This document shows positions 28,643 to 35,619 of a DNA stretch of 64,000 bases, piece after piece. The stretch lies in assembly GCA_021413865.1 (NCBI GenBank), contig JAIOPN010000024.1:43522-107521 (forward strand). The letters are read 5' to 3'. Both the position numbers and the translations under genes were made by a program. The stretch's first letter is position 1. Each line of letters begins with the position of its first letter. The notes below the pieces were generated by a model that saw nothing but the letters and a program-made list of their open reading frames with translations, was not told where the DNA came from and did not search any database. Origin of the DNA: Planctomycetota bacterium. GTDB lineage: Bacteria; Planctomycetota; Phycisphaerae; Phycisphaerales; Phycisphaeraceae.

Positions 28643-28649
28643 CGTCATC

Positions 28650-28655
28650 ATTATC
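28650..28655 (-). promoter_or_regulatory. -10-like GATAAT 7 nt before a hypothetical gene
   Basis: GATAAT differs from TATAAT at one base. GATGACG separates it from the ATG at 28642. Confidence 0.3.
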
Positions 28656-28715
28656 GGCAGGATCGCCGGGTGGGGTCAAACAGGTCGTGAAAATCAGGTA
28701 TCGGTCCCTTTTGAA

Positions 28716-28796
28716 TTATGCGGCCTTTGCCGGAATCGTCGCGCCGCACTCGGGGCAGTTGCCCGTGCTGGCCCGGAGGTCGTACAGATTGCCTGG
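28716..28796 (-). pseudogene. C-terminal remnant of a CGYDLR...CPECG zinc-ribbon protein
   Basis: The frame encodes NLYDLRASTGNCPECGATI and a short PAKAA tail before a TAA at 28716-28718. This is the second half of the planctomycete zinc ribbon C-x-x-C-G-Y-D-L-R...C-P-E-C-G. The first CxxC is missing in this frame, where GNLYDL stands in place of CGYDL, and the upstream sequence does not continue the gene. It looks like a decayed copy; the intact relative at 50268 has CKACGYDL...CPECG. Confidence 0.5.
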
Positions 28797-28815
28797 GAGA
28801 CTCCGTCTTTGGCAT

Positions 28816-29172
28816 CTACTCCGCGCCCAATAGCTGCTTCTTAAGCTCCTCATAGCGGCCGTGGTCTGGGGCAACCATAGCACACACTGGCCACACATTT
28901 CCAAACTCAAAGAACAGCCTTCTAATCGCATCCGTCGCGCCAATCCCGTCTTCACCCGGCACCATCCCATCAACTGGCTCTCCAGATATGCCCGCACGAG
29001 CAAGCCGCAAAAGCACGGTGGCCAAAGCGATCAACCCCTCGGGGGTTCCGAAAAGTATGGCTTCATCCAAACCCGACTCCGCGGAGATTGCGCATTCTGC
29101 CTTGCCCTGAGCATCCAGTTCCTGCAACTGCACGACAAGCTCGTTCAACACTCTGATATCATGGAGCTTCAT
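28816..29172 (-). CDS. Orphan 118-aa acidic protein
   Basis: No family is recognised. The protein is acidic, with a mixed alpha/beta look. Features are LDEAILFGTPEGLIALATVLLRLA (residues about 35-58), GMVPGEDGIG (around 70) and RRLFFEFGNVWPVCAMV (around 84). The FGTPEGL...LA..LL pattern recalls small immunity-type proteins, but this is only a resemblance. The local DNA is less GC-rich than the flanks. GGAG stands upstream of the ATG, and a short unassigned open frame ends on it with an ATGA overlap. It may be transferred DNA or a leftover of a decayed two-gene unit. Confidence 0.5.
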   Translation of the reverse strand: MKLHDIRVLNELVVQLQELDAQGKAECAISAESGLDEAILFGTPEGLIALATVLLRLARAGISGEPVDGMVPGEDGIGATDAIRRLFFEFGNVWPVCAMVAPDHGRYEELKKQLLGAE

Positions 29173-29290
29173 TCACCCACTCCGTCAAAGGGATTCCGTT
29201 TTGATCCAGGATACGTACTTGGTTCTTCAAGTACGGGTAAAATAAATGTACTTAATCCTGCTCTGTCGCAAACCCCGTCGGAATAGCCGG

Positions 29291-29380
29291 GTGCCACTGG
29301 TCGCTGTCCTCATCGACCAGTGCTCTTGACCGGTACCCCCCGGCGGCACTGGTCTGCCGAAGACGGCAGACCAGTGGCAC
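29291..29380. repeat. Nested palindrome element
   Basis: GTGCCACTGGTC at 29291-29302 pairs perfectly with 29369-29380. Within it, CACTGGTCTGCCG (29347-29359) pairs perfectly with 29364-29376 around a 4-nt AAGA loop. It lies between the orphan gene and the PhyH gene and resembles a dispersed intergenic element. No transposase is present. Confidence 0.7.
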
Positions 29381-29421
29381 CCGGCCCCAGACACCAATTC
29401 AGATCGACCCACCGCAGAAAA

Positions 29422-30231
29422 TCACACGGTCGATGCGGCGATGCCGAGTTCCTCGGGCCGGAGCGCCCCGTCGCCGAAGATGACAGGGTATTTCTCGCCC
29501 CCCTTGGCCTTGGTGTTGGCATCCATATAACAGATGCTGAACGCACGGCGGGAGGTCTCGCTGCGGTTCACGTCCGAGCTGTGCAGCGTCCAGTTGTGGA
29601 GCAGCGCCACCTCGCCGGCCTTGAGCTCGAGGTAGACCGCCTTCTCCTGCTGGCAGTGCTCGACCATCTGTTCGGGGGTGAGAAAGCCCGAGCCGTGCGA
29701 CGGGTTGATGACGCGGCGGTGCGAGCCGGGGATGAGTTCCACGCAGCCGTTCTGGCGGGTCGCGGGGTCGAGGGCGGACCAGATGGTGACGAGCGGGTCA
29801 CGGTCGAAGTTGGTCCAGCGGTCCTGGTGCCAGGGGAGCTTGGTGCCGCGGTGGGAGGGCTTGTTGAAGAACATGGCCCGCATGCAGGCGATGGGCGTCC
29901 CGGCGCCGTAGACGTGGGTGCAGATGTCGCGGAAGACCGGCCGCTGCATGAACGCCAGGAAGACCGGGTCGTATTCGAGGTCCTGTATCTTGCGATAGTT
30001 GAGGGTCTCGCCCTTGTGGCCCTTGGTCTGCGGGCCGGCGTCCTCGTACTTGCCCGACTCGCTGTCGAGTTGCATGAGCATGCGGTCGTAGTTCAGACGG
30101 GCCTTGCCCAGCATGATCTCGTCGATGCGGCGCTGCAGCGCAGTGAGTTCGTCGTCGTTGATGAGCTTGCCCAGGAAGAGGAAGCCGTCGCGGTCGTATT
30201 GCTGCCACTGGGCGGGGGTGATGAATGACAT
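29422..30231 (-). CDS. Phytanoyl-CoA dioxygenase (PhyH)-family oxygenase
   Basis: A 269-aa Fe(II)/2-oxoglutarate-dependent dioxygenase fold. The metal triad is likely H and D of WHQDRWTNFDRD (around residue 138) and the distal H of LLHNWTLHSSDVNRS (around 219); the arginine a few residues on (RRAF) would bind 2-oxoglutarate. Such proteins hydroxylate diverse small molecules, so the substrate cannot be named. AGGAAGA lies upstream of the ATG at 30231, with TAGAAT at 30264-30269 as likely -10. A distant paralogue lies at 46057-46860. Confidence 0.88.
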   Translation of the reverse strand: MSFITPAQWQQYDRDGFLFLGKLINDDELTALQRRIDEIMLGKARLNYDRMLMQLDSESGKYEDAGPQTKGHKGETLNYRKIQDLEYDPVFLAFMQRPVFRDICTHVYGAGTPIACMRAMFFNKPSHRGTKLPWHQDRWTNFDRDPLVTIWSALDPATRQNGCVELIPGSHRRVINPSHGSGFLTPEQMVEHCQQEKAVYLELKAGEVALLHNWTLHSSDVNRSETSRRAFSICYMDANTKAKGGEKYPVIFGDGALRPEELGIAASTV

Positions 30232-30263
30232 GATGGGTCTTCCTAAAAGCCAAGATTCCCGTC

Positions 30264-30269
30264 ATTCTA
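30264..30269 (-). promoter_or_regulatory. -10-like TAGAAT of the PhyH gene
   Basis: It ends 32 nt before the ATG at 30231. The leader holds an AGGAAGA Shine-Dalgarno. Confidence 0.35.
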
Positions 30270-30284
30270 CCCCGGTATTCGTTC

Positions 30285-31196
30285 TTATGCCGGTGTCTGG
30301 GCCGTGCGGGTCTCACGGTCTATGAGTTCCAATAACGCCGTGCGCAACTGGGTGGTCGTTTCACCCACGCGGCCGTCGCCGATGGTTTTCTTCTCGACGC
30401 TGGTCACCGGCAGCACGTGCCAGCCTGAATTGGTGAGGAAGACCTCGTCGGCGTCAAGCAGGTCCGCCACGCCGAGCATGCGGCGGTGCACCGTGACGCC
30501 CATGCCCAACGCCAGTTCGATGACGGCCGCGCGGGTGATGCCCGGCAGCACCGGCGCGGGCAGGCCGTCCTTGACCTCTTCGCCGCGTGCGATCGGGGTC
30601 TGCAGTTCGCCGTTGCGGACCAGGAAAATGTTGCTCACCGCGCCGGAGGCCAGGTGGTTGGTCACGCTGAGCCAGAGCGCCTCGGCCGCGCCCAGGCCCG
30701 CCGCCTGCCGCAGCGACCGGAGCCGGGACCAGTAGGCGAGCGTCTTGTGCCCCGACATTGGGTCGAACGGGTTGGCCAGCGGCCCGGCGACACGGACCAT
30801 GATGCCCTTCTCGAAATAGGCCGGGTCGTATTGCACCGGCTCGTGCGCGACGACCAGCACGGTCGGCTCTACGGGCGCGGCCTCGGCGTCGCGGCGGAGC
30901 AGCGAGACCCCACCCGGCGTCACCGTCAGCCTCACCCGGGCGGCGGTCAGTTTGTTGTGCTCCAGCGTCTGGCGCACGGCCTGCGCCAGCGCCCCAACGT
31001 CCAGGCTCCGCGCCAAGCCGAGTTCCACGGCGCTCCGCTGCATGCGATCAAGGTGTGCTTCAAGCCGGAAAACACGCCCGTTGAGCGCGGCCATGGTCTC
31101 GAACAGGCCCACCGCGTGCTGCAGGCCGGCGTCCTCCGCCCGGACCAGCGCCCCGTCGGGGGGGACCATCGCTCCATTGAGATAAATGTCCACCAT
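30285..31196 (-). CDS. Class IV PLP aminotransferase (BCAT / aminodeoxychorismate lyase type)
   Basis: A 303-aa fold-type IV PLP enzyme. The start [32 protein letters not shown] is typical. The PLP lysine is in [11 protein letters not shown] (around residue 150), followed by [22 protein letters not shown] (around 181). Branched-chain aminotransferase, D-amino acid transaminase and aminodeoxychorismate lyase share this pattern; GLFETM resembles the lyase or short BCAT forms. Folate genes folK and folP elsewhere in the window would fit a PabC role, but that is not proven. It is divergent from rpmE and shares a symmetric TATCATA -10 region with it. Confidence 0.82.
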   Translation of the reverse strand: MVDIYLNGAMVPPDGALVRAEDAGLQHAVGLFETMAALNGRVFRLEAHLDRMQRSAVELGLARSLDVGALAQAVRQTLEHNKLTAARVRLTVTPGGVSLLRRDAEAAPVEPTVLVVAHEPVQYDPAYFEKGIMVRVAGPLANPFDPMSGHKTLAYWSRLRSLRQAAGLGAAEALWLSVTNHLASGAVSNIFLVRNGELQTPIARGEEVKDGLPAPVLPGITRAAVIELALGMGVTVHRRMLGVADLLDADEVFLTNSGWHVLPVTSVEKKTIGDGRVGETTTQLRTALLELIDRETRTAQTPA

Positions 31197-31228
31197 CCCA
31201 CCGCCTTGCCGGAACAGGACCGGGGCGT

Positions 31229-31235
31229 TATCATA
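31229..31235. promoter_or_regulatory. Overlapping divergent -10 elements (TATCATA)
   Basis: The plus strand gives TATCAT (31229-31234) toward rpmE and the minus strand TATGAT (31230-31235) toward the aminotransferase. Both would yield leaders of roughly 25-45 nt. Symmetric, shared -10 elements are a known way to build bidirectional promoters. Confidence 0.4.
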
Positions 31236-31283
31236 CCCGACTCGCTACAGGGCGTTTATCCCCCACGCGCGAAGGGCATAGCC

Positions 31284-31556
31284 ATGAAAAAAGACATCCA
31301 CCCCGAGTATCGTTTCGTGATCTTCCAGGACGTGGCGGCGAACTTCTCGTTCCTCACCCGCTCCACCGTCAAGAGCAACGACAAGATCAAGTGGACCGAC
31401 GGCAAGGAGTACCCCCTGATCAAGGTGGATATCTCCAGCGCCTCGCACCCCTTCTTCACCGGCAAGCAGAAGTTCGTGGACACCGCCGGCCGCGTCGAGC
31501 GGTTCCAGAAGAAGTTCGCCGGCAACTACTTCGGCGGCGCGCCCAAGAAGGCCTAG
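31284..31556 (+). CDS. rpmE2: 50S ribosomal protein L31 type B
   Basis: A 90-aa L31. [15 protein letters not shown], the [25 protein letters not shown] block and absence of the CxxC...CxxC zinc site define the type B, zinc-independent paralogue, often used under zinc limitation. No type A copy is visible in the window. A GAAGGGC Shine-Dalgarno precedes the ATG. A rho-independent terminator follows at 31574-31606, and prfA lies just beyond. Confidence 0.95.
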   Translation: MKKDIHPEYRFVIFQDVAANFSFLTRSTVKSNDKIKWTDGKEYPLIKVDISSASHPFFTGKQKFVDTAGRVERFQKKFAGNYFGGAPKKA

Positions 31557-31573
31557 CTTCGTGACAACCCCTG

Positions 31574-31606
31574 ACCGCGGTGCGCACCCGCGTGCCGCGG
31601 TTTTTT
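31574..31606 (+). terminator. Rho-independent terminator after rpmE2
   Basis: ACCGCGG (31574-31580) pairs with CCGCGGT (31595-31601), followed by a run of six T (31601-31606). It would separate rpmE2 from prfA. Confidence 0.7.
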
Positions 31607-31656
31607 ATGCGCGCCCCGTTCCGCCCGGCCCTGATTGCCACTGACGGCCACGGCAG

Positions 31657-32739
31657 ATGACCCAGCCCAACGCCAACCTGATCGCGGCGCTCGACCGCAT
31701 CGCCGCCGAGTTCGAGGCGATCGAGCGCCAACTCACCGACCCCGCCGTCACCGCGGACCACCAGCGGGTGCGCGGGTTGTCCATCAAGCGGGCGGCGCTC
31801 GAAGACCTTGTGTCGCGATACCGGGAGTACACGTCGCTGGCGAAGCAGATCGCCGAGCACCGGCAGATCATCGCCGACGGCGGCGACGCCGAGCTCGTGG
31901 AACTCGCCCAGCAGGAACTGCCGTCGCTGGAGTCGCGGGCGGCGGCGTTGCTGGACCGGATCGCCGGCGACCTGGTCACGGCCGACGACCGCGCGGTCGG
32001 GTCGGTGATCCTGGAAATCCGTGCCGGCACCGGCGGCGCGGAGGCGGCGCTCTGGGCGGGCGACCTTCTCGAAATGTACCAGCGGCTCGCGGTGATCAAG
32101 AAATGGGAATTCACGACGATGGAGTTCTCGCCGGGCGACCAGGGGGGCGTGCGGAACGTCGTCGCCAACGTGCAGGGGCCGGGCGTCTGGCAGTGGTTGG
32201 GCTACGAAAGCGGGGTGCACTGCGTGAAGCGTGTGCCCGACACGGAGACGCAGGGGCGTATCCACACCTCGACCGCGACCGTGGCCGTGCTGCCCGAGCC
32301 GGAGAAGGTGCAGATCGACATCCCCGACTCCGACGTGAAGGTGGACGTGACCACGGCCCAGGGCCCCGGCGGGCAGAACGTGAACAAGGTCGCCACCGCG
32401 GTGCACCTGATCCACATCCCCACCGGCATCGAGGTGCGGATGCAGGAATCCAAGAGCCAGCAGCAGAACCGGCAGCGGGCGTGGCAGCTCCTGCGGGCGC
32501 GGGTGTACGACCACCACCAGCGGCAGAAGGACGCCCAGCGGGCGGCGCAACGCTCCATGATGATCGGCTCGGGCGACCGCTCAGAACGCATCCGCACCTT
32601 CCGCTGGAAGGAGAGCATCGTCGTCGATCACCGCCTGAACCGGCAGTTCCCCCTCCAGGACCTGCTCAGCGGCAACCTCGACGACCTCATCACCGCCCTG
32701 ATCGACCAGGACCGCGCCCAGCGTCTGGCGAGCCTCTGA
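31657..32739 (+). CDS. prfA: Peptide chain release factor 1
   Basis: A 360-aa class I release factor for UAA and UAG. The GGQ motif is in GPGGQNVNKVATAVHL (around residue 240), and the stop-codon anticodon tripeptide PxT appears as PDT in KRVPDTETQGRIHTS (around 189-203). Length is typical of RF1. The catalytic GGQ is intact. The methyltransferase prmC that usually follows is absent. A palindrome follows immediately. Confidence 0.95.
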   Translation: MTQPNANLIAALDRIAAEFEAIERQLTDPAVTADHQRVRGLSIKRAALEDLVSRYREYTSLAKQIAEHRQIIADGGDAELVELAQQELPSLESRAAALLDRIAGDLVTADDRAVGSVILEIRAGTGGAEAALWAGDLLEMYQRLAVIKKWEFTTMEFSPGDQGGVRNVVANVQGPGVWQWLGYESGVHCVKRVPDTETQGRIHTSTATVAVLPEPEKVQIDIPDSDVKVDVTTAQGPGGQNVNKVATAVHLIHIPTGIEVRMQESKSQQQNRQRAWQLLRARVYDHHQRQKDAQRAAQRSMMIGSGDRSERIRTFRWKESIVVDHRLNRQFPLQDLLSGNLDDLITALIDQDRAQRLASL

Positions 32740-32811
32740 GGCGTTAGCCGTCGGGCTCGCCCGACGCTCTCTCCGGACAGCAAAGCACGTCGGGTGAACC
32801 CGACGGCTAAC
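32740..32811. repeat. 27-bp imperfect inverted repeat after prfA
   Basis: GGCGTTAGCCGTCGGGCTCG... pairs with ...CCCGACGGCTAACGCC, with two mismatches over 27 bp around a roughly 19-nt spacer. It begins at the prfA stop. No T-tract. It probably is a dispersed intergenic element that may also end transcription. Confidence 0.7.
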
Positions 32812-32864
32812 GCCGACCCGCATCATTTCAGCCCCGCCCTCGCGCGACCCGATAACCATACGGT

Positions 32865-35615
32865 ATGACCCCCAACCGGGCCCCCCACCGGCTGCCGCGA
32901 TTTCTTTGCCTACTCACGGCGGTGCTCTGCCTCGCGCTCGCCCCCGCCGCCCGAGCCCAGTTCGGCCAGGAACGCCTCTGCCACTTCTTCAACTTCGAGG
33001 AGCGCAGCGAGGGCAACTGGGAAGAGCTCCCGATGAACTGGTACGCCATCGGACGCCCCGCCGAGACCTCCGACCCCAACTTCAACCGCATCCCCCTGCA
33101 CAAGGACCTGACCACCCGGGCGGGCTTCCCGGTGCACAACATGGACGTCCGCTTCGACAACCGCCAGCACACCAGCGGGAGCCAGAGCCTCTACCTGGGC
33201 CTGGAGGGCGGCAGCGCCGGCGCATTCCTGGGCATGGGCACCATCCCGGTCGTCCCGCACAGCGACTACTTCATCCACGCCAACGTCCGCACCACGGAGC
33301 TCAAATACGCGTCGGCGCGCGTGGTGGCCTACTTCGTCAACGAGCAGGGCGGCCGGATCGAATCCTCCGCTGTCATCACGCCCCCGATCTCGACCAGCGG
33401 CCAGTGGACCTCCGTGAACCTCCGGCTGCCCGGTGATTTTGAGGACGCGGCGTGGCTGGGCATCGAGGTCATGCTCCTCCAGCCCGCGCCGTCGCCCGAC
33501 TCGCCCCTGGGTCACCACCAGATCAACTACCAGGAGGCCCGCGGCGGGGCGTGGTTCGACGACATCGGCGTCTGGCAGCTCCCCCGCGCGACGCTGACCA
33601 CACAGAGCCCGACGAACCTGATCCGCTTCCCCGATCGTCCCAGGATGACGGTGCGCGTGCGCGACCTGACGGTCAGGCCGATCACCGTGGAACTAACCCT
33701 CTACGACCACACGGGCCGCAAGGTCGCCTCCGAGCGGCAGTCCATGGGGCAGGGCACGCCGCACGCGTGGAACTGGACGCCCCCCCTGCCGGCCCTGGGC
33801 TGGTACATGACCGAGCTTTACGTGCGCGAGAACGAGAGCGGGAAAGAGAAGGTCATCGCGCACTCCATCGGCTCCCTGCTCTGGCTGCCCCGTGCGTCGG
33901 GCCCCGGCGACACGGACACCGACCGCTTCGTCGTCACCGCTGAAAACACGCGTAACGACGAGATGGACATGATCCCCGAGGTGCTGGACAAGACGGGCAT
34001 CCGCTCGGTCGTCCTCAGCGCATGGGACAGGTCCACGAAAGTGGCGACCATGGAGGACCGGCTGTCACGCCTGGACCGCCTGCTCAACGGCATGGCGCTC
34101 CACCGCCAGATGCTTTCGCTGAGCATCTCCCCGCCGCCCGATGAGATGCTCCACGCGCTTGACCTGGACCGCGACAGCCCCCTGCCGATGGCCGCCCTGC
34201 CCGTGGAGAAGTGGCTGCCCTATCTCTCGCCGGTCCTGCTGCGGCAGGGGCAGGCCGTTACGTCGTGGCAGATGGGCTCCACCTCACAGGCGGACCTGTT
34301 TTTCATGCCCAACCTCAAGGACCTGACCGCACGGATGCGGCAGGAGATGCAGGAATACGCCCCCTCGCCGCGCATCACGCTGCCTTGGCGCATCGATCAG
34401 GCCAAAAGGCCCGACATCCACGGCGCGGGCTACGCCATCGAACTCCCCTACTCCGTCAAGCCGCGCGCCATCCCCGAGTACCTCGAGGAATGGCTCCCCG
34501 CCAAGGACAACGAACCCGTCCGACTCGACCTGCGGCTCTACCCCGCCGACCAGCTCACCCACGAACGCAGGCTCACGGACCTCGCCCAGCGCATGGTCTT
34601 CGCGTGGGGCAGGCACGCACCGGCGCTGGCGCTGGACCGCCCCTGGGCCGTCAGCCGCGACAGCCAGCTTGCACTCATGCCCGACCCGGCGCTGGGGGTG
34701 TTCTCGAATGTGGCCGCGCTGCTCGCGGGCAGGCGTTGCATCGGCCAGATGCCCATCGCCGACGGCGTGGAGTGCATGATCTTCGACGGCCCCGCCGGCG
34801 GCATGCTCGTCGCGTGGAACCGCTACGCGTCCGATGACGAGGCCGTCATCGACATGACGCTCGGCCTCAACCCGGTGGCGACCGACATGTTCGGCAACAG
34901 CTCCGAGGTTCCCTCGAAAAACAACCGGCATCAATGGAAGCTCACCAGCGCCCCCGTCTTCTTCACGGGCATCGACCCCAAGCTCGCGCTGTTCCGCTCC
35001 GCCTTCACTGTCACGCCCAGCGCCATCGAGTCCACGCAGGAGCTGCACACCCGCACGATCACCATCACCAACCCCTGGCCCGTCACGCTCACCGGCAGCT
35101 TCACCATCACCCAGCCGTCAACGTGGCGCATCCAACCCAAGGTCCACACGTTCTCCATCTCGGCGCAGCAGAGCCTCCAGTTACCGGTGCAACTCACGTT
35201 CCCGATCTCCGAGGTCGCCGGCGCCAAGCGCATCATCGCCCGTTTCGATTTCATGGCCGACCAGCACTACGTCGTGGACCTCTCAGCGCCGGTGGACCTG
35301 GGGCTCAAGAACGTGCGCAGCGACGCCACGCTCGCGCTCCAATACAACAAGACCTCGACCAAGACCGACGCGGTGGTGACGCAGCTCATCACCAACACCG
35401 GCGCCGAGCCGATCTCCCTCTATGTCTTCGCCCAGCTCTTGGGCTACCCGCGGCAGGAACGGCTAGTGCCCAGCCTGAAGCCCGGGCAGAGCGTCGTGCG
35501 CCGCTTCCGCTTCGAGGGGGCCGATGCCGCCGTGCGAGAAAAGGGCGTCCGCGTCGGCCTGCGCGAAACCGGCGGGCCGGCGGTGCTCAACCGCGTGCTG
35601 CACGTCGAGCCGTGA
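32865..35615 (+). CDS. Large secreted protein, beta-sandwich plus glycosidase-like core
   Basis: A 916-aa protein with a clear signal peptide (RFLCLLTAVLCLALAPAARAQ, residues about 12-32). After it comes a jelly-roll-like domain (35-230, with GSQSLYLGLEGGS...GAWFDDIGVW), a Big/fibronectin-like domain (235-340), a central region resembling a degenerate TIM barrel (350-660) and C-terminal Ig-like sandwiches (about 700-916, TITNPWPVTLTGSFTI). The layout resembles planctomycete extracellular carbohydrate-active proteins, but no catalytic pair can be named. The heparinase-like gene ends 4 nt away on the opposite strand. The start has no clear Shine-Dalgarno. Confidence 0.6.
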   Translation: MTPNRAPHRLPRFLCLLTAVLCLALAPAARAQFGQERLCHFFNFEERSEGNWEELPMNWYAIGRPAETSDPNFNRIPLHKDLTTRAGFPVHNMDVRFDNRQHTSGSQSLYLGLEGGSAGAFLGMGTIPVVPHSDYFIHANVRTTELKYASARVVAYFVNEQGGRIESSAVITPPISTSGQWTSVNLRLPGDFEDAAWLGIEVMLLQPAPSPDSPLGHHQINYQEARGGAWFDDIGVWQLPRATLTTQSPTNLIRFPDRPRMTVRVRDLTVRPITVELTLYDHTGRKVASERQSMGQGTPHAWNWTPPLPALGWYMTELYVRENESGKEKVIAHSIGSLLWLPRASGPGDTDTDRFVVTAENTRNDEMDMIPEVLDKTGIRSVVLSAWDRSTKVATMEDRLSRLDRLLNGMALHRQMLSLSISPPPDEMLHALDLDRDSPLPMAALPVEKWLPYLSPVLLRQGQAVTSWQMGSTSQADLFFMPNLKDLTARMRQEMQEYAPSPRITLPWRIDQAKRPDIHGAGYAIELPYSVKPRAIPEYLEEWLPAKDNEPVRLDLRLYPADQLTHERRLTDLAQRMVFAWGRHAPALALDRPWAVSRDSQLALMPDPALGVFSNVAALLAGRRCIGQMPIADGVECMIFDGPAGGMLVAWNRYASDDEAVIDMTLGLNPVATDMFGNSSEVPSKNNRHQWKLTSAPVFFTGIDPKLALFRSAFTVTPSAIESTQELHTRTITITNPWPVTLTGSFTITQPSTWRIQPKVHTFSISAQQSLQLPVQLTFPISEVAGAKRIIARFDFMADQHYVVDLSAPVDLGLKNVRSDATLALQYNKTSTKTDAVVTQLITNTGAEPISLYVFAQLLGYPRQERLVPSLKPGQSVVRRFRFEGADAAVREKGVRVGLRETGGPAVLNRVLHVEP

Positions 35616-35619
35616 CACA

